Shown here: one piece after another, positions 16,018 to 23,734 of the stretch | Layout: the number at the start of each line of letters is the position of its first letter | Numbering within the stretch: the first letter of the stretch is position 1 | Assembly (NCBI GenBank): GCA_030536555.1 | Contig: JAUNPU010000032.1 | Span: 1 to 36,583 of the forward strand | DNA length: 36,583 nucleotides | Reading direction: 5' to 3' | Origin: Eubacteriales bacterium | Lineage (GTDB): Bacteria; Bacillota; Clostridia; Lachnospirales; Lachnospiraceae | The notes under the pieces: model-generated | What the model saw: the letters and a program-made list of their open reading frames with translations, nothing else | What the model was told of the DNA's origin: nothing | The model's database searches: none | Position numbers and translations under genes: made by a program

Positions 16018-16197
16018 TCAGACAAACTGGTTGCGCTCGCGGTCATACCGATAATCCACCATTTTAAGCTTCTCCTCCAGACCTTCCTGGTCCAGATTCA
16101 GAGAGCTGCACAGATCCTCCAGCGACGCATACTGGTCTCTCAGCTGTGTATTCACATAGCTGAGCAGCATCACCGGATCATTTGGAATGGCTGCCAT
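16018..16197 (-). CDS. DUF4250 small protein
   Basis: A 59-residue protein starts with MAAIPNDPVMLLSYVNTQLR and ends with YDRERNQFV. The PNDPVMLLSxxNTxLRD start and the C-terminal Y-D-x-x-x-NQF are the hallmarks of the DUF4250 family of small Firmicutes proteins, whose function is unknown. It looks soluble and helical, with an LEDLCSSLNLDQEGLEEKL core that resembles a small helix-turn-helix. GAGG lies 7-8 bases upstream of the ATG. It lies 92 bp upstream of the prepilin gene on the same strand, so the two could share a transcript. Confidence 0.88.
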   Translation of the reverse strand: MAAIPNDPVMLLSYVNTQLRDQYASLEDLCSSLNLDQEGLEEKLKMVDYRYDRERNQFV

Positions 16198-16565
16198 CTT
16201 TCATCCTCTTCTTTCTGTCCTATTCCCTGGCTGCTCCCCATCTGCACGATTTCGTTCCCATGTCCGCTCTGAATCAGACAGCTTCCGTTCCGGGTTATGC
16301 TATCGATTCTAACACAGTTGAAATGAGAACGCTCGTCATTCCGTCGTCTTTGTATTGTCCATTTATGGATAATGGCAAAGATTTTGATGGATTCTCAGTT
16401 GTATGCCAGGGTATCTTTATGTTACAATCGTAACGGTTCCTCATCGTGCCGTGCCGTCTCATGGACTGCATGGGCACAACTACTATCATACAATGATTGT
16501 CCCGGGATGACAAGGGATTCCCGGAGATGTTTTCACTGTCCATTTTCTCAGTCAGGAGGATGAAG
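16198..16565. other. Divergent promoter region between DUF4250 and asparaginase
   Basis: There is no gene in these 368 bp. A plausible plus-strand promoter for the asparaginase is TTGTAT (16399-16404), 18 bases, TACAAT (16423-16428); a second TACAAT lies at 16489-16494 without a good -35. At 16354-16373 a 20-bp palindrome, ATTGTCCAT-TT-ATGGATAAT, has the same half-site as the hairpin arrays but in the opposite arrangement. A short stem CCGGGA/TCCCGG near 16502-16524 lies in the asparaginase leader. Confidence 0.5.
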
Positions 16566-17597
16566 ATGAATATAACAGAACAGAAAAAGAAACGGATTTT
16601 GATGATTGCCACCGGCGGCACCATCGCATCCAAGAGAAGCGAAAGCGGGTTAAAGCCGCTGATCACATCGGAAGAGCTGCTGGGTTATGTGCCGGATGTA
16701 AGGCAGTTCTGCTGTGTAGATGCCCTGCAGGTGTTAAATATCGACAGCACCAACATGCAGCCCAGCCACTGGCTGCTGATTGCAGCCGCCATCGAAGAAC
16801 ACTATGAGGAGTACGACGGATTTGTCATCTGCCACGGCACGGACACCATGGCTTACACGGCAGCCGCCCTGTCCTACCTGATTCAGAATTCCCCCAAGCC
16901 GGTGGTCATCACCGGTGCCCAGAAGCCCATCGATCTGGAGATTACCGATGCCAAGACCAACCTTTCCGACAGCCTGCGCTTTGCAAGCTGCGACAAGGCT
17001 TACGGAGTGACCATCGTATTTGACGGCAAGGTTATTGCCGGAACCCGCGGCAAGAAAGAGCGGACCAAGAGCTACAATGCATTTTCCAGCATCAACTTCC
17101 CGTATATTGCGGCGATTCAGGACGGACATATTATTTTCTATCTGGATGACAAGGCGCAGCTCGCAGAGCCGGTCCGCTTCTATCACCAGCTGGACTCCCG
17201 GGTGGCGCTTCTTAAGCTGATTCCGTCTCTGGATTCCGGCGTGCTGGACTATCTGGCGGACCACTACGACGCTGTGATCATCGAGTCCTTCGGCGTCGGC
17301 GGCATTCCCACCTACGATTCCGGCGACTTCCACAAGGCGGTGGAAAACTGGGTCAATGCGGGCAAGATCGTGGTCATGACCACCCAGGTCACCAATGAGG
17401 GCAGCAATATGTCTGTCTACGAGGTCGGCAAGACCATCAAGAAGCAGTTCGGCCTGCTGGAAGCCTACGACATGACTCTGGAAGCCACCGTCACGAAGCT
17501 GATGTGGATTCTGGGTCAGACGAAGGATACGGGCAAGGTCCGGGAGCTGTTCTACCAGACCGTGAACCGGGACATGTTATTTACAAGTACATGGTAG
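16566..17597 (+). CDS. ansA: L-asparaginase, type I (cytosolic)
   Basis: The 343-residue enzyme hydrolyses asparagine to aspartate and ammonia. The first catalytic threonine lies in IATGGTIAS near the N-terminus, and the second catalytic motif is CHGTDTMAYTA. TGAQKPI and the C-terminal GGIPTYD region are also typical. There is no signal peptide, and the length matches the cytosolic type I family. The open frame begins at 16497, but AGGAGG at 16554-16559 lies 6 bases before the ATG at 16566; the in-frame ATG at 16560 is too close. It is one of only two plus-strand proteins here and is convergent with the spore gene, with 3 bp between stops. Confidence 0.95.
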   Translation: MNITEQKKKRILMIATGGTIASKRSESGLKPLITSEELLGYVPDVRQFCCVDALQVLNIDSTNMQPSHWLLIAAAIEEHYEEYDGFVICHGTDTMAYTAAALSYLIQNSPKPVVITGAQKPIDLEITDAKTNLSDSLRFASCDKAYGVTIVFDGKVIAGTRGKKERTKSYNAFSSINFPYIAAIQDGHIIFYLDDKAQLAEPVRFYHQLDSRVALLKLIPSLDSGVLDYLADHYDAVIIESFGVGGIPTYDSGDFHKAVENWVNAGKIVVMTTQVTNEGSNMSVYEVGKTIKKQFGLLEAYDMTLEATVTKLMWILGQTKDTGKVRELFYQTVNRDMLFTSTW

Positions 17598-17600
17598 GCA

Positions 17601-19019
17601 TTAGTCGCTCTGCTTCTCCGTCATCGGCAGCCGCCCCCGCAGGAACCGCTTTTTCAGCTCCTTAAAGTGAAATGGAATCAGCGGATAGATATAACTCTTT
17701 CCCGCAATGGTCCGGTTAAATACAATCGCCGCAACGGACAGCACCACGCCGCCTGCGTAGCCCCAGACTCCAAAGGCGGATGTGAAAATCAGGATCACCA
17801 CCCGCATGAACTTCAGCGCGTAGCCCAGCTCAAAGCTGGACTGGCTGTAGTTGGCGATGGTCACAAATGCCATGTACAGCATGGTCTCCGCGTTGAACCA
17901 GCCGGATTTCACCGAATATTCTCCCAGCACGATACCGGCGATGACGCTGAGAGGGGTGGTCAGCATGTTGGGGGTGTTGATCGCCGCCAGCCGCAGACCG
18001 TCGATGGCAAATTCCAGAATCAGAAGCTGAAAGATCAGTGGCACAAAGGTCTCGTCCGACAGCCGGATGAACTCCAGCCAGGACGGAATCCACTGGGGAT
18101 TCAGCATCAGGAGCAGCCAGGTGGGCGTCAGCAGCAGGCAGAGCACCGCCGTCACCATCCGGGACAGCCTCAGATAGGTGCCGGTGATGGGCGGAAAGTA
18201 GTAGTCGTCCGCCTCCTCAATAATGTCAAATACCGAGGACGGCAGAATCATCGCCGCCGGAGAGTTATCCACAAGAATCACAATATTTCCTTCCAGTATA
18301 CACGCCGCTGCCGTGTCCGGGCGCTCCGAGAACTTGAACTTCGGGAAGGGGTTGTACCATTTGTGGGGGTAGATTCCCTCCGCCAGACTTTCCTGGTTCA
18401 TGGTCAGCGCATCCACATGCAGCTTCCTGATTCGCTCCTTGATCAGCTGCAGAAGCTGCTGATCCACCCGCCCTTCCATATAGCAGATGGCGATGTCCGT
18501 GTGGGAGCTTTCCCCTGCGCTGGCAATCTCCATAGTCAGCTTCGGGTCACGAATCCTCCTTCGAATCAGCGCCGTGTTGAAGATCAGCGTCTCCACAAAT
18601 CCATCCCGGGATCCCCGCATAACCTTGTCCTTCTCCGGCTCCCCCACCGACCGCGCCGGATAAGTCCGGCAGTCGATGGTCAGACAGGAGTCATATCCGT
18701 CGATAAACAGGCAGGTAATGCCCGAAAGCAGCTGCACCACCATGTCCTGATCGTTGCTTAGCAGACCGATTTCCCCGTAATACAGATATTTCTTCGAAAA
18801 TCCATGAGCATCCGGCGGCATATCCTCTTCCTTAATCGTGGACCACCCCTGCAGGATCTTCAGCAGCACGTCATCCTTGGTAAATCCATCCACGAAAAAC
18901 AGGCACGCCTTCCGCCCCGCAATATTCACAACCCGATATACTACATCAAAATTCTTGTCCGTCTGCAGAAGTTGCTGCAAATGTTTGATATTTTCCGCCA
19001 ATGATTTTGTAAATTCCAT
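17601..19019 (-). CDS. spoVAF: GerA-family spore protein, SpoVAF-like
   Basis: The 472-residue membrane protein has a soluble N-terminal half (1-285) containing CLTIDCRTYPARSVGEPEKD and RGSRDGFVETLIFNTALIRRRIR. Four to six helices follow, with NTPNMLTTPLSVIAGIVLGE and SSFELGYALKFMR. These are features of the GerA A-subunit/SpoVAF superfamily in the inner spore membrane. The absence of adjacent gerB/gerC genes and the DDYYFPPITGTYLRL segment favour SpoVAF, although a lone GerAA-like subunit cannot be excluded. spoVA partner genes are not in the window. A GGATA-17-CATACTG promoter about 30 bp upstream fits the forespore factor sigma-G. The ribosome site is GGAGGGAG. Confidence 0.82.
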   Translation of the reverse strand: MEFTKSLAENIKHLQQLLQTDKNFDVVYRVVNIAGRKACLFFVDGFTKDDVLLKILQGWSTIKEEDMPPDAHGFSKKYLYYGEIGLLSNDQDMVVQLLSGITCLFIDGYDSCLTIDCRTYPARSVGEPEKDKVMRGSRDGFVETLIFNTALIRRRIRDPKLTMEIASAGESSHTDIAICYMEGRVDQQLLQLIKERIRKLHVDALTMNQESLAEGIYPHKWYNPFPKFKFSERPDTAAACILEGNIVILVDNSPAAMILPSSVFDIIEEADDYYFPPITGTYLRLSRMVTAVLCLLLTPTWLLLMLNPQWIPSWLEFIRLSDETFVPLIFQLLILEFAIDGLRLAAINTPNMLTTPLSVIAGIVLGEYSVKSGWFNAETMLYMAFVTIANYSQSSFELGYALKFMRVVILIFTSAFGVWGYAGGVVLSVAAIVFNRTIAGKSYIYPLIPFHFKELKKRFLRGRLPMTEKQSD

Positions 19020-19050
19020 CGGTTCGTCTCCCTCCGTCTGAATGTATCCT

Positions 19051-19079
19051 CAGTATGTGCCATTTCTGGAAAATTATCC
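19051..19079 (-). promoter_or_regulatory. Sigma-G-like promoter of the spore gene
   Basis: On minus, GGATA (19075-19079) and CATACTG (19051-19057) are separated by 17 bases. The known sigma-G consensus is GNATR, 17-18 bases, CATNNTA, so only the last -10 base deviates. RNA would start near 19044, about 25 bases before the ATG at 19019. This fits forespore expression. Confidence 0.65.
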
Positions 19080-19254
19080 TCTTTATTGCGACGGTATGTG
19101 GAAAATCTTTCCGTTCTCTGGCGACTCCCAAAGGTTTCGCCCCGAAGCCCCACAATTCGCACACAACCGCTTCCCATAAAGCCGCCGCGCTATACATTTT
19201 TTGTGTTCTCGACACAAACCGATAAGATTTTTACGGAAATTTGCACAAATATCA

Positions 19255-19283
19255 TTGACTTCTATGCAAAAAAATGGTATATT
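19255..19283 (+). promoter_or_regulatory. Strong sigma-A promoter of the candidate small RNA
   Basis: TTGACT (19255-19260) and TATATT (19278-19283) are separated by exactly 17 bases. No open frame with a ribosome site follows, but a terminator lies 95-135 bases downstream. Confidence 0.78.
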
Positions 19284-19290
19284 GTTGCTT

Positions 19291-19417
19291 GTGAGAGGGA
19301 ATTTCGTTTCTTTCGCATGTTGGTATGGGGATACCAAGCACAAACTTTATAGTGTAACGGTTTTGAGATCGTGACGTAAGAACTGCTTTCTGTGGGGGAA
19401 AAGCAGTTCTTTTTTTT
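19291..19417 (+). ncRNA. Candidate ~125-nt standalone small RNA
   Basis: A strong vegetative promoter and a strong intrinsic terminator bracket about 125 bases without a credible reading frame. Inside are a perfect 7-bp hairpin TTGGTAT-GGGG-ATACCAA (19320-19337) with an exposed four-G loop, an AT-rich middle (CAAACTTTATAGTGTAACGG) and the terminator stem. The next genes on both sides are on minus, so it is not a riboswitch leader. I do not recognise a known family; it does not show the signatures of 6S RNA, SRP RNA, tmRNA or the c-di-GMP riboswitches. The G loop could pair with C-rich ribosome-site complements or act as a protein site; this is inference. Confidence 0.6.
19378..19417 (+). terminator. 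Intrinsic terminator of the small RNA
   Basis: A perfect 12-bp stem AAGAACTGCTTT / AAAGCAGTTCTT with a 10-base loop (19390-19399) is followed by an uninterrupted eight-T tract (19410-19417). Confidence 0.92.
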
Positions 19418-19539
19418 CATTGAATTTCAGAATCTTTGGTGCTTTGTTTTGTGCGTCCAGTCCGAAGGATCATATTTCTTTGGGCAATCAGTTATCTTTT
19501 GCTCGTCCAGTCCGCAGGGTACATTTTATCAGGTTCATT

Positions 19540-19802
19540 TTGGACAATTTTTGACGAAATCCCATAAAATTATCCAATCTGCTGTCCTAATCTCCCTTTT
19601 AAGCCTTTTTAGCACCGGTTTTGGACAATTTTCGCCCCAATCCTTAGAAAATTGTCCAAGATTTTCAGATTTTTGGACAATTATGGCTCGATTGCGAAGA
19701 TAATTGTCCAAAATAGTCTTATGTCAACCAAGCAAGTGAGAAATTCACCGCTTGCACACTCACATTGGATAATTTTCGGCGAAATCGCAGAAAATTGTCC
19801 AA
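19540..19802. repeat. Hairpin-repeat array 2: four TTGGAYAA palindromes
   Basis: The palindromes lie at 19540-19577, 19621-19659, 19671-19713 and 19765-19802. Each has arms TTGGAYAATTTT and AAAATTRTCCAA or close variants; the third has perfect 14-bp arms TTTTGGACAATTAT and ATAATTGTCCAAAA. The overall length from TTGG to CCAA is held at 38-39 bases, and loops carry GAAATCCC, CCAATCCT or GAAATCGC, with the third loop carrying CAATCG on the other strand. This is the same family as the array at 6667-6940. Confidence 0.87.
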
Positions 19803-19855
19803 TCCTCTGTCCGGAGCCAGCTTTCAGATGAAATCATGAATATGTCTGGCAAACA

Positions 19856-19893
19856 TAAAAAGCGCAGCCCGGCTTCTTCTGCCCGGGCTGCGC
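19856..19893 (-). terminator. Terminator of the malic enzyme gene
   Basis: On minus, the 11-bp GC-rich stem GCGCAGCCCGG / CCGGGCTGCGC with a 10-base loop is followed by TTTTTATG. It begins about 28 bp beyond the stop codon. Confidence 0.92.
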
Positions 19894-19921
19894 CATGCGC
19901 CACATAATAATCTCAATCCAA

Positions 19922-21109
19922 CTACACAATCTCCACATAAGGAATCCGGTTGATTCCTTCCTTCACAGCCTCCTGCGCCACCGCATTGGCTACGGCCAGC
20001 GCCACCCGCTTGTCAAAGGAGGACGGAATCACGTACTCCGTGTTCAGCTCTTCCTCCGGAATCACTGCTGCAATCGCCAGAGATGCTGCCACCTTCATAC
20101 CGTCGGTGATGTCTCTTGCACGGACTGCCAGCACGCCCTTGAACAGTCCCGGGAATACCAGCACGTTATTGATCTGGTTCGGGTAATCGGAACGGCCGGT
20201 GCCGACCACCACTGCACCGCCCGCCTTCGCCTCGTCCGGCATAATCTCCGGAACCGGGTTCGCCATGGCGAACACAATACCGTTGTTCATAGTGCCGACC
20301 ATCTCCCGGGTCACCAGATTCGGTCTGGACACGCCCACGAAAATATCAGCGCCCACCAGCGCGTCAGCCAGCTTGCCGTGCTCTTTGCCCAGATTGCTGA
20401 TATGGGAGATTTCTTCCTGTCCGGAATTCAGGTTCTCATCTCCTTCACAGATGATTCCATTGATATCGCACATGATAATATTGCCGAATCCCATGGAGAT
20501 CAGATGCTTGCCGATGGCGATACCTGCCGCGCCTGCACCGTTGATCACAACCCGAAGCTCGCCCATCTTCTTTCCGGTTACCTTCACCGCATTTAACAGG
20601 GCTGCGCCCACAACGATTGCCGTTCCGTGCTGGTCATCGTGGAAGATCGGAATATCACAGACCTCTTTCAGCTTCTTCTCGATCTCGAAGCATCTCGGAG
20701 CCGCAATGTCCTCCAGATTGATGCCGCCGAAGCTCTTGGAAATCAGCGCAATGGTCTGCACAATGGTGTCCACATCTTTGGAATCCACGCACAGCGGGAA
20801 TGCATCCACATCCGCAAACTCCTTGAACAGTGCGCACTTGCCTTCCATAACCGGCATACCTGCGGACGGACCGATGTCGCCCAATCCCAGCACCGCGGTA
20901 CCATCGGTGATCACTGCCACCAGATTGCCTTTGCGGGTGAACTCGTAGGCACGATCCTCGTCCTCTGCAATCAGCAGACATGGCTCAGCCACGCCCGGCG
21001 TATACGCGATGGAAAGCTCCTCCCGGTTGGTAATCGGCGCACGGGAAACCACTTCGATTTTTCCCTTCCATTCTCTATGTTTTTCAATTGCAAGCTGCTT
21101 CTTGTCCAC
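19922..21109 (-). CDS. NAD(P)-dependent malic enzyme
   Basis: The 395-residue enzyme oxidatively decarboxylates malate to pyruvate. SIAYTPGVAEPC at the N-terminus, KLGDIGP-like GLGDIGPSAGMPVMEGK, the metal-binding PIFHDDQHGTAIV and the Rossmann motif VINGAGAAGIAIGKHL are all family hallmarks. It is the short bacterial form without a phosphotransacetylase domain. The frame runs to an ATG at 21166, but the GTG at 21109 is preferred, because GAGGAGG lies 8 bases before it and the KKQLAIEKHREWKGKIE start aligns with the family. It is followed by a strong terminator, so it appears to be monocistronic. Confidence 0.95.
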   Translation of the reverse strand: MDKKQLAIEKHREWKGKIEVVSRAPITNREELSIAYTPGVAEPCLLIAEDEDRAYEFTRKGNLVAVITDGTAVLGLGDIGPSAGMPVMEGKCALFKEFADVDAFPLCVDSKDVDTIVQTIALISKSFGGINLEDIAAPRCFEIEKKLKEVCDIPIFHDDQHGTAIVVGAALLNAVKVTGKKMGELRVVINGAGAAGIAIGKHLISMGFGNIIMCDINGIICEGDENLNSGQEEISHISNLGKEHGKLADALVGADIFVGVSRPNLVTREMVGTMNNGIVFAMANPVPEIMPDEAKAGGAVVVGTGRSDYPNQINNVLVFPGLFKGVLAVRARDITDGMKVAASLAIAAVIPEEELNTEYVIPSSFDKRVALAVANAVAQEAVKEGINRIPYVEIV

Positions 21110-21220
21110 TGCTTTGTCCTCCTCATTCTGTAACTGCCTGACTGCACATATCTTTCGCGCAATCACATGTTTAACCTTTTCTCAACGCCATATTATCACG
21201 TTTTCATGGTTTCTTCAACG

Positions 21221-22267
21221 CTATCTTATCGCCTGCTGTCCGGCTTTCCAGTTCAGATAAATTTGCTTCGGATCATATTCCCCGACTCTCTGAATCTCCT
21301 CACTGATTCCCCGGATTACCTCGACTGCCTCATCCAATTCCCCTGCGATAGCCTCGATAGTCTTGCCTGCATCCAGCTTCTTTTTTGTCATCTTAAGAAG
21401 TGCCAGAAATTCGCCTTCTGCTCTGCCTTCCTCTCTGCCGTCTTCAATCAGATCATCAATTGCCTTACACATGGATTTCCCCTCCTCACCTTCACTTCTG
21501 TTGTCACTCTGCAAAATCTTCGCCAGACGCTTCTGCTCACCAATCATGGAGAACAATGCCGTCAGGGCAACATCATCCATCTGGTCAATCTCTTCCCTGT
21601 GCTGTTTTGCATACTCGTATAACAGTTTCTTGTCTGAGTTATATTTTAACATGCTGAAAATATGTTGTAAACACGTGTGAAAATTTTCCGGATGTTCCAG
21701 CGCATTTGCATACACAATATTCAGCTTATAATCCGGAATATACTCCTTCAGCTCCCGGATCCACTCCTCGTCCCCATCCAGCCCCATCAGCTCATGCAGA
21801 CTCTTACAGCCATCCCACTCCTCTTTTCGTCCCCAATACAATACCATCGTCACAGCAGGAACAATGCGGTCTTCCTTTTTGATTCCCGAGAGGAATTCAT
21901 CCCCATCCATCAGCTCTCCCCGCTCTCTTCTCAACGTTTCAATCTCCTGCAGCTGACGCAAATACTCCAAGGCATCATACAGCATATTTCGGACAGGCAT
22001 GGCATAATGCACCCGCTCCTGATTCTCACACGCCAGCACCGCCATTCGAGCGCCTTTTCTCACTCTCATATTAATATCCCGATACCGCTGAACCGTCCGT
22101 CTTTTCTCCTTGTGGTCCACAAAAACAACTCCCTGCTCATTGGGTATCCACTCCAGATCTTCTGGCTGAACCACCTGTCTGCCCCCATACATCGTCCCGT
22201 TCCATAAGTCAGCAAATATCTGCTTTCTCTCCAACAGTCGATTTACATTTTGATTCGCTTCTCCCAT
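21221..22267 (-). CDS. Rpn-family PD-(D/E)XK nuclease-like protein
   Basis: The 348-residue protein resembles the Rpn/recombination-promoting nuclease group that is abundant in Lachnospiraceae. The N-terminal part has NVNRLLERKQIFADLWNGTMYGG, then RYRDINMRV, ARMAVLACENQERVHYAMPVRNMLYDALEY. The C-terminal part has an acidic helical tail with IDDLIEDGREEGRAEGEF, as is common in this group. The PD-(D/E)XK core is weak by eye, so nuclease activity is uncertain. The ATG at 22267 follows GGAAAGGGA; an upstream ATG at 22342 lacks a site. No terminal repeats or partner genes suggest it is mobile at present. Members are often multicopy and fast-evolving. Confidence 0.75.
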   Translation of the reverse strand: MGEANQNVNRLLERKQIFADLWNGTMYGGRQVVQPEDLEWIPNEQGVVFVDHKEKRRTVQRYRDINMRVRKGARMAVLACENQERVHYAMPVRNMLYDALEYLRQLQEIETLRRERGELMDGDEFLSGIKKEDRIVPAVTMVLYWGRKEEWDGCKSLHELMGLDGDEEWIRELKEYIPDYKLNIVYANALEHPENFHTCLQHIFSMLKYNSDKKLLYEYAKQHREEIDQMDDVALTALFSMIGEQKRLAKILQSDNRSEGEEGKSMCKAIDDLIEDGREEGRAEGEFLALLKMTKKKLDAGKTIEAIAGELDEAVEVIRGISEEIQRVGEYDPKQIYLNWKAGQQAIR

Positions 22268-22460
22268 AAAGTCCCTTTCCTGTTTTTCAAATACTGAGTA
22301 ATCTGCGATAACCGCAAATGAATTAGAAACCGAAAGACCCACACAGCATGAATTGCTCTGTGGAGATTGAATTAAGTATAGACCAGTTATTCCACTATGT
22401 CAATTTCATTTTAACAGGATTTCAAGGTTTCTTTCCTGCCTCTGCCAGCACACACGCAAA

Positions 22461-22492
22461 CAGGTCCCCCACGCATCCACGTGAGAGACCTG
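22461..22492 (-). terminator. Hairpin after the polygalacturonase gene
   Basis: On minus, a 13-bp stem CAGGTCTCTCACG / CGTGGGGGACCTG closes a 6-base loop 5 bases after the stop codon. Two pairs are G-U only when read as minus-strand RNA, which supports transcription from that strand. The T tract that follows is short, so termination may be partial. Confidence 0.6.
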
Positions 22493-22497
22493 ATTTT

Positions 22498-23673
22498 TCA
22501 TGCCTGTCCCCTCTTCTCACTCTTCCCCATCACACTCCCATACTCCGTCCGAATCCTCGTCTCCGCCTCTATTTTCACCTCATCCAGTTCGACCTCTATC
22601 GGACTCTCCCGCAGACCACAGAGTTCCACGCCTGTCCTTGCGCCGCTGATCCGGATGTTATGGAAGGCGATATCCGAAAATACCGGGGCTTTTCTTGACA
22701 CCGGCACTGCCGTGCTGGAACCATAATTCATGCTTACCTGAATCCCTTCTTCCCTCACCTGCTCCATCGTCATATTCCAGCAGTCGACATTCCGGACGTA
22801 GCCGCCCCGTCCCGGCATAGATTTGATGCGGATTCCGCGCTCGGTGTTCCGAATCGTGCAGTCATGAATCTTCACATTCTCCACTCCACCGGACATTCCG
22901 CTCCCGATTGCCACCGCCGCGTGTCCACCAAGGAACCGGCACCCGCAGATCTCCACCTGCCTGCATGGGCGGTTCACCCGCCACCCGTCCTCATTCAGCC
23001 CGGAATTGACCGCGATACAGTCATCCCCCGTATCAAAGGTGCAGTTTTCAATCAGTACATCCTCACAGGAATCAGGATTGATGCCGTCGGTGTTGGGACC
23101 GTGAGTGACAATCCGAACCCCCTGTACCTGCACATGATGACAGTATACCGGATGAATGGTCCACTGAGGACCGTCCTGAATCTGAAAATCCCGCAGCACC
23201 ACATGCTCACAGTGAATCAGCTGCAGAAAGGACGGACGAAGCGCATCTGCTTCCGTGCCGAATACCCGTTCCCCGGGCTGAATTCCCAGACTTTCCGCAC
23301 AGCAGAGCCGGTCGGCGGCATTCTGCTGCAGCTTCTTCCAGCCCCACCAGCTCTGTCCGCACCCGTCTAAGATTCCTTTGCCGCAGATGGTGATATTCCG
23401 GCATCCATATGCATAAATAAGAGGCGAATAATTGTAACACTCCACCCCTTCCCACCGGGTAAATACCACTGGCAGATAATCATTTCTGTCATCGCTGAAG
23501 TGAATGGTGCAGCCCTCCTCCAGACACAGTGTCAGATTGCTTTTCAGCAGCAGCCTGCCGCTTTTCCACTCCCCCGCCGGCACGATCACCGTGCCGCCGC
23601 TCTCCGGGCACCGGTCGATTGCTTCCTGAATGGTATTCTGATTGCCTTCCTCAAACACACATGTAAGCTCCAT
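22498..23673 (-). CDS. GH28 polygalacturonase-type glycosidase
   Basis: The 391-residue parallel beta-helix enzyme is expected to hydrolyse galacturonan or oligogalacturonides. GH28 motifs are in order: NTDGINPDSC, DTGDDCIAVNSG (catalytic aspartates), GGHAAVAIGSGMSGGV (conserved His) and RGIRIKSMPGRGG. The N-terminus is cytoplasmic in character (MELTCVFEEGNQNTIQEAID) with no signal peptide, so it probably acts on imported oligosaccharides. AGGAGG lies 8 bases before the ATG. It is the last gene of the GntR-AEC-GH28 operon, with 61 bp after the transporter. It lacks a carbohydrate-binding domain. Related subfamily activities such as exo-galacturonosidase or rhamnogalacturonan hydrolase remain possible. 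Confidence 0.93.
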   Translation of the reverse strand: MELTCVFEEGNQNTIQEAIDRCPESGGTVIVPAGEWKSGRLLLKSNLTLCLEEGCTIHFSDDRNDYLPVVFTRWEGVECYNYSPLIYAYGCRNITICGKGILDGCGQSWWGWKKLQQNAADRLCCAESLGIQPGERVFGTEADALRPSFLQLIHCEHVVLRDFQIQDGPQWTIHPVYCHHVQVQGVRIVTHGPNTDGINPDSCEDVLIENCTFDTGDDCIAVNSGLNEDGWRVNRPCRQVEICGCRFLGGHAAVAIGSGMSGGVENVKIHDCTIRNTERGIRIKSMPGRGGYVRNVDCWNMTMEQVREEGIQVSMNYGSSTAVPVSRKAPVFSDIAFHNIRISGARTGVELCGLRESPIEVELDEVKIEAETRIRTEYGSVMGKSEKRGQA

Positions 23674-23734
23674 TGCTGTCTTCCTCCTGTTTATGTCAAC
23701 TTTCCTCTGAATGGTATTCTGGCGGCTTCACGCC

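Larger units (their letters stand above)
19020..19921. other. Gene-free intergenic region with small RNA and hairpin array
   Basis: No protein-coding gene is supported in these ~900 bp. In order there is the sigma-G-like promoter on minus, a featureless stretch (19080-19254), a plus-strand promoter and candidate small RNA ending in a strong terminator (19255-19417), two degenerate 50-bp-spaced direct repeats with core CGTCCAGTCCG at 19454 and 19504, four palindromes of the TTGGAYAA family (19540-19802), and the malic enzyme terminator. Small open frames in both directions lack ribosome sites and consist of repeat translations. Confidence 0.75.

Noticed and set aside
19083..19352. Small frames on both strands before the small RNA
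   Set aside because: No ribosome sites and no conserved motif; the plus-strand frame runs through the small-RNA promoter.
21221..22267. Active transposable element
   Set aside because: The Rpn-like gene has no terminal inverted repeats or target duplications visible, and no second copy in the window.
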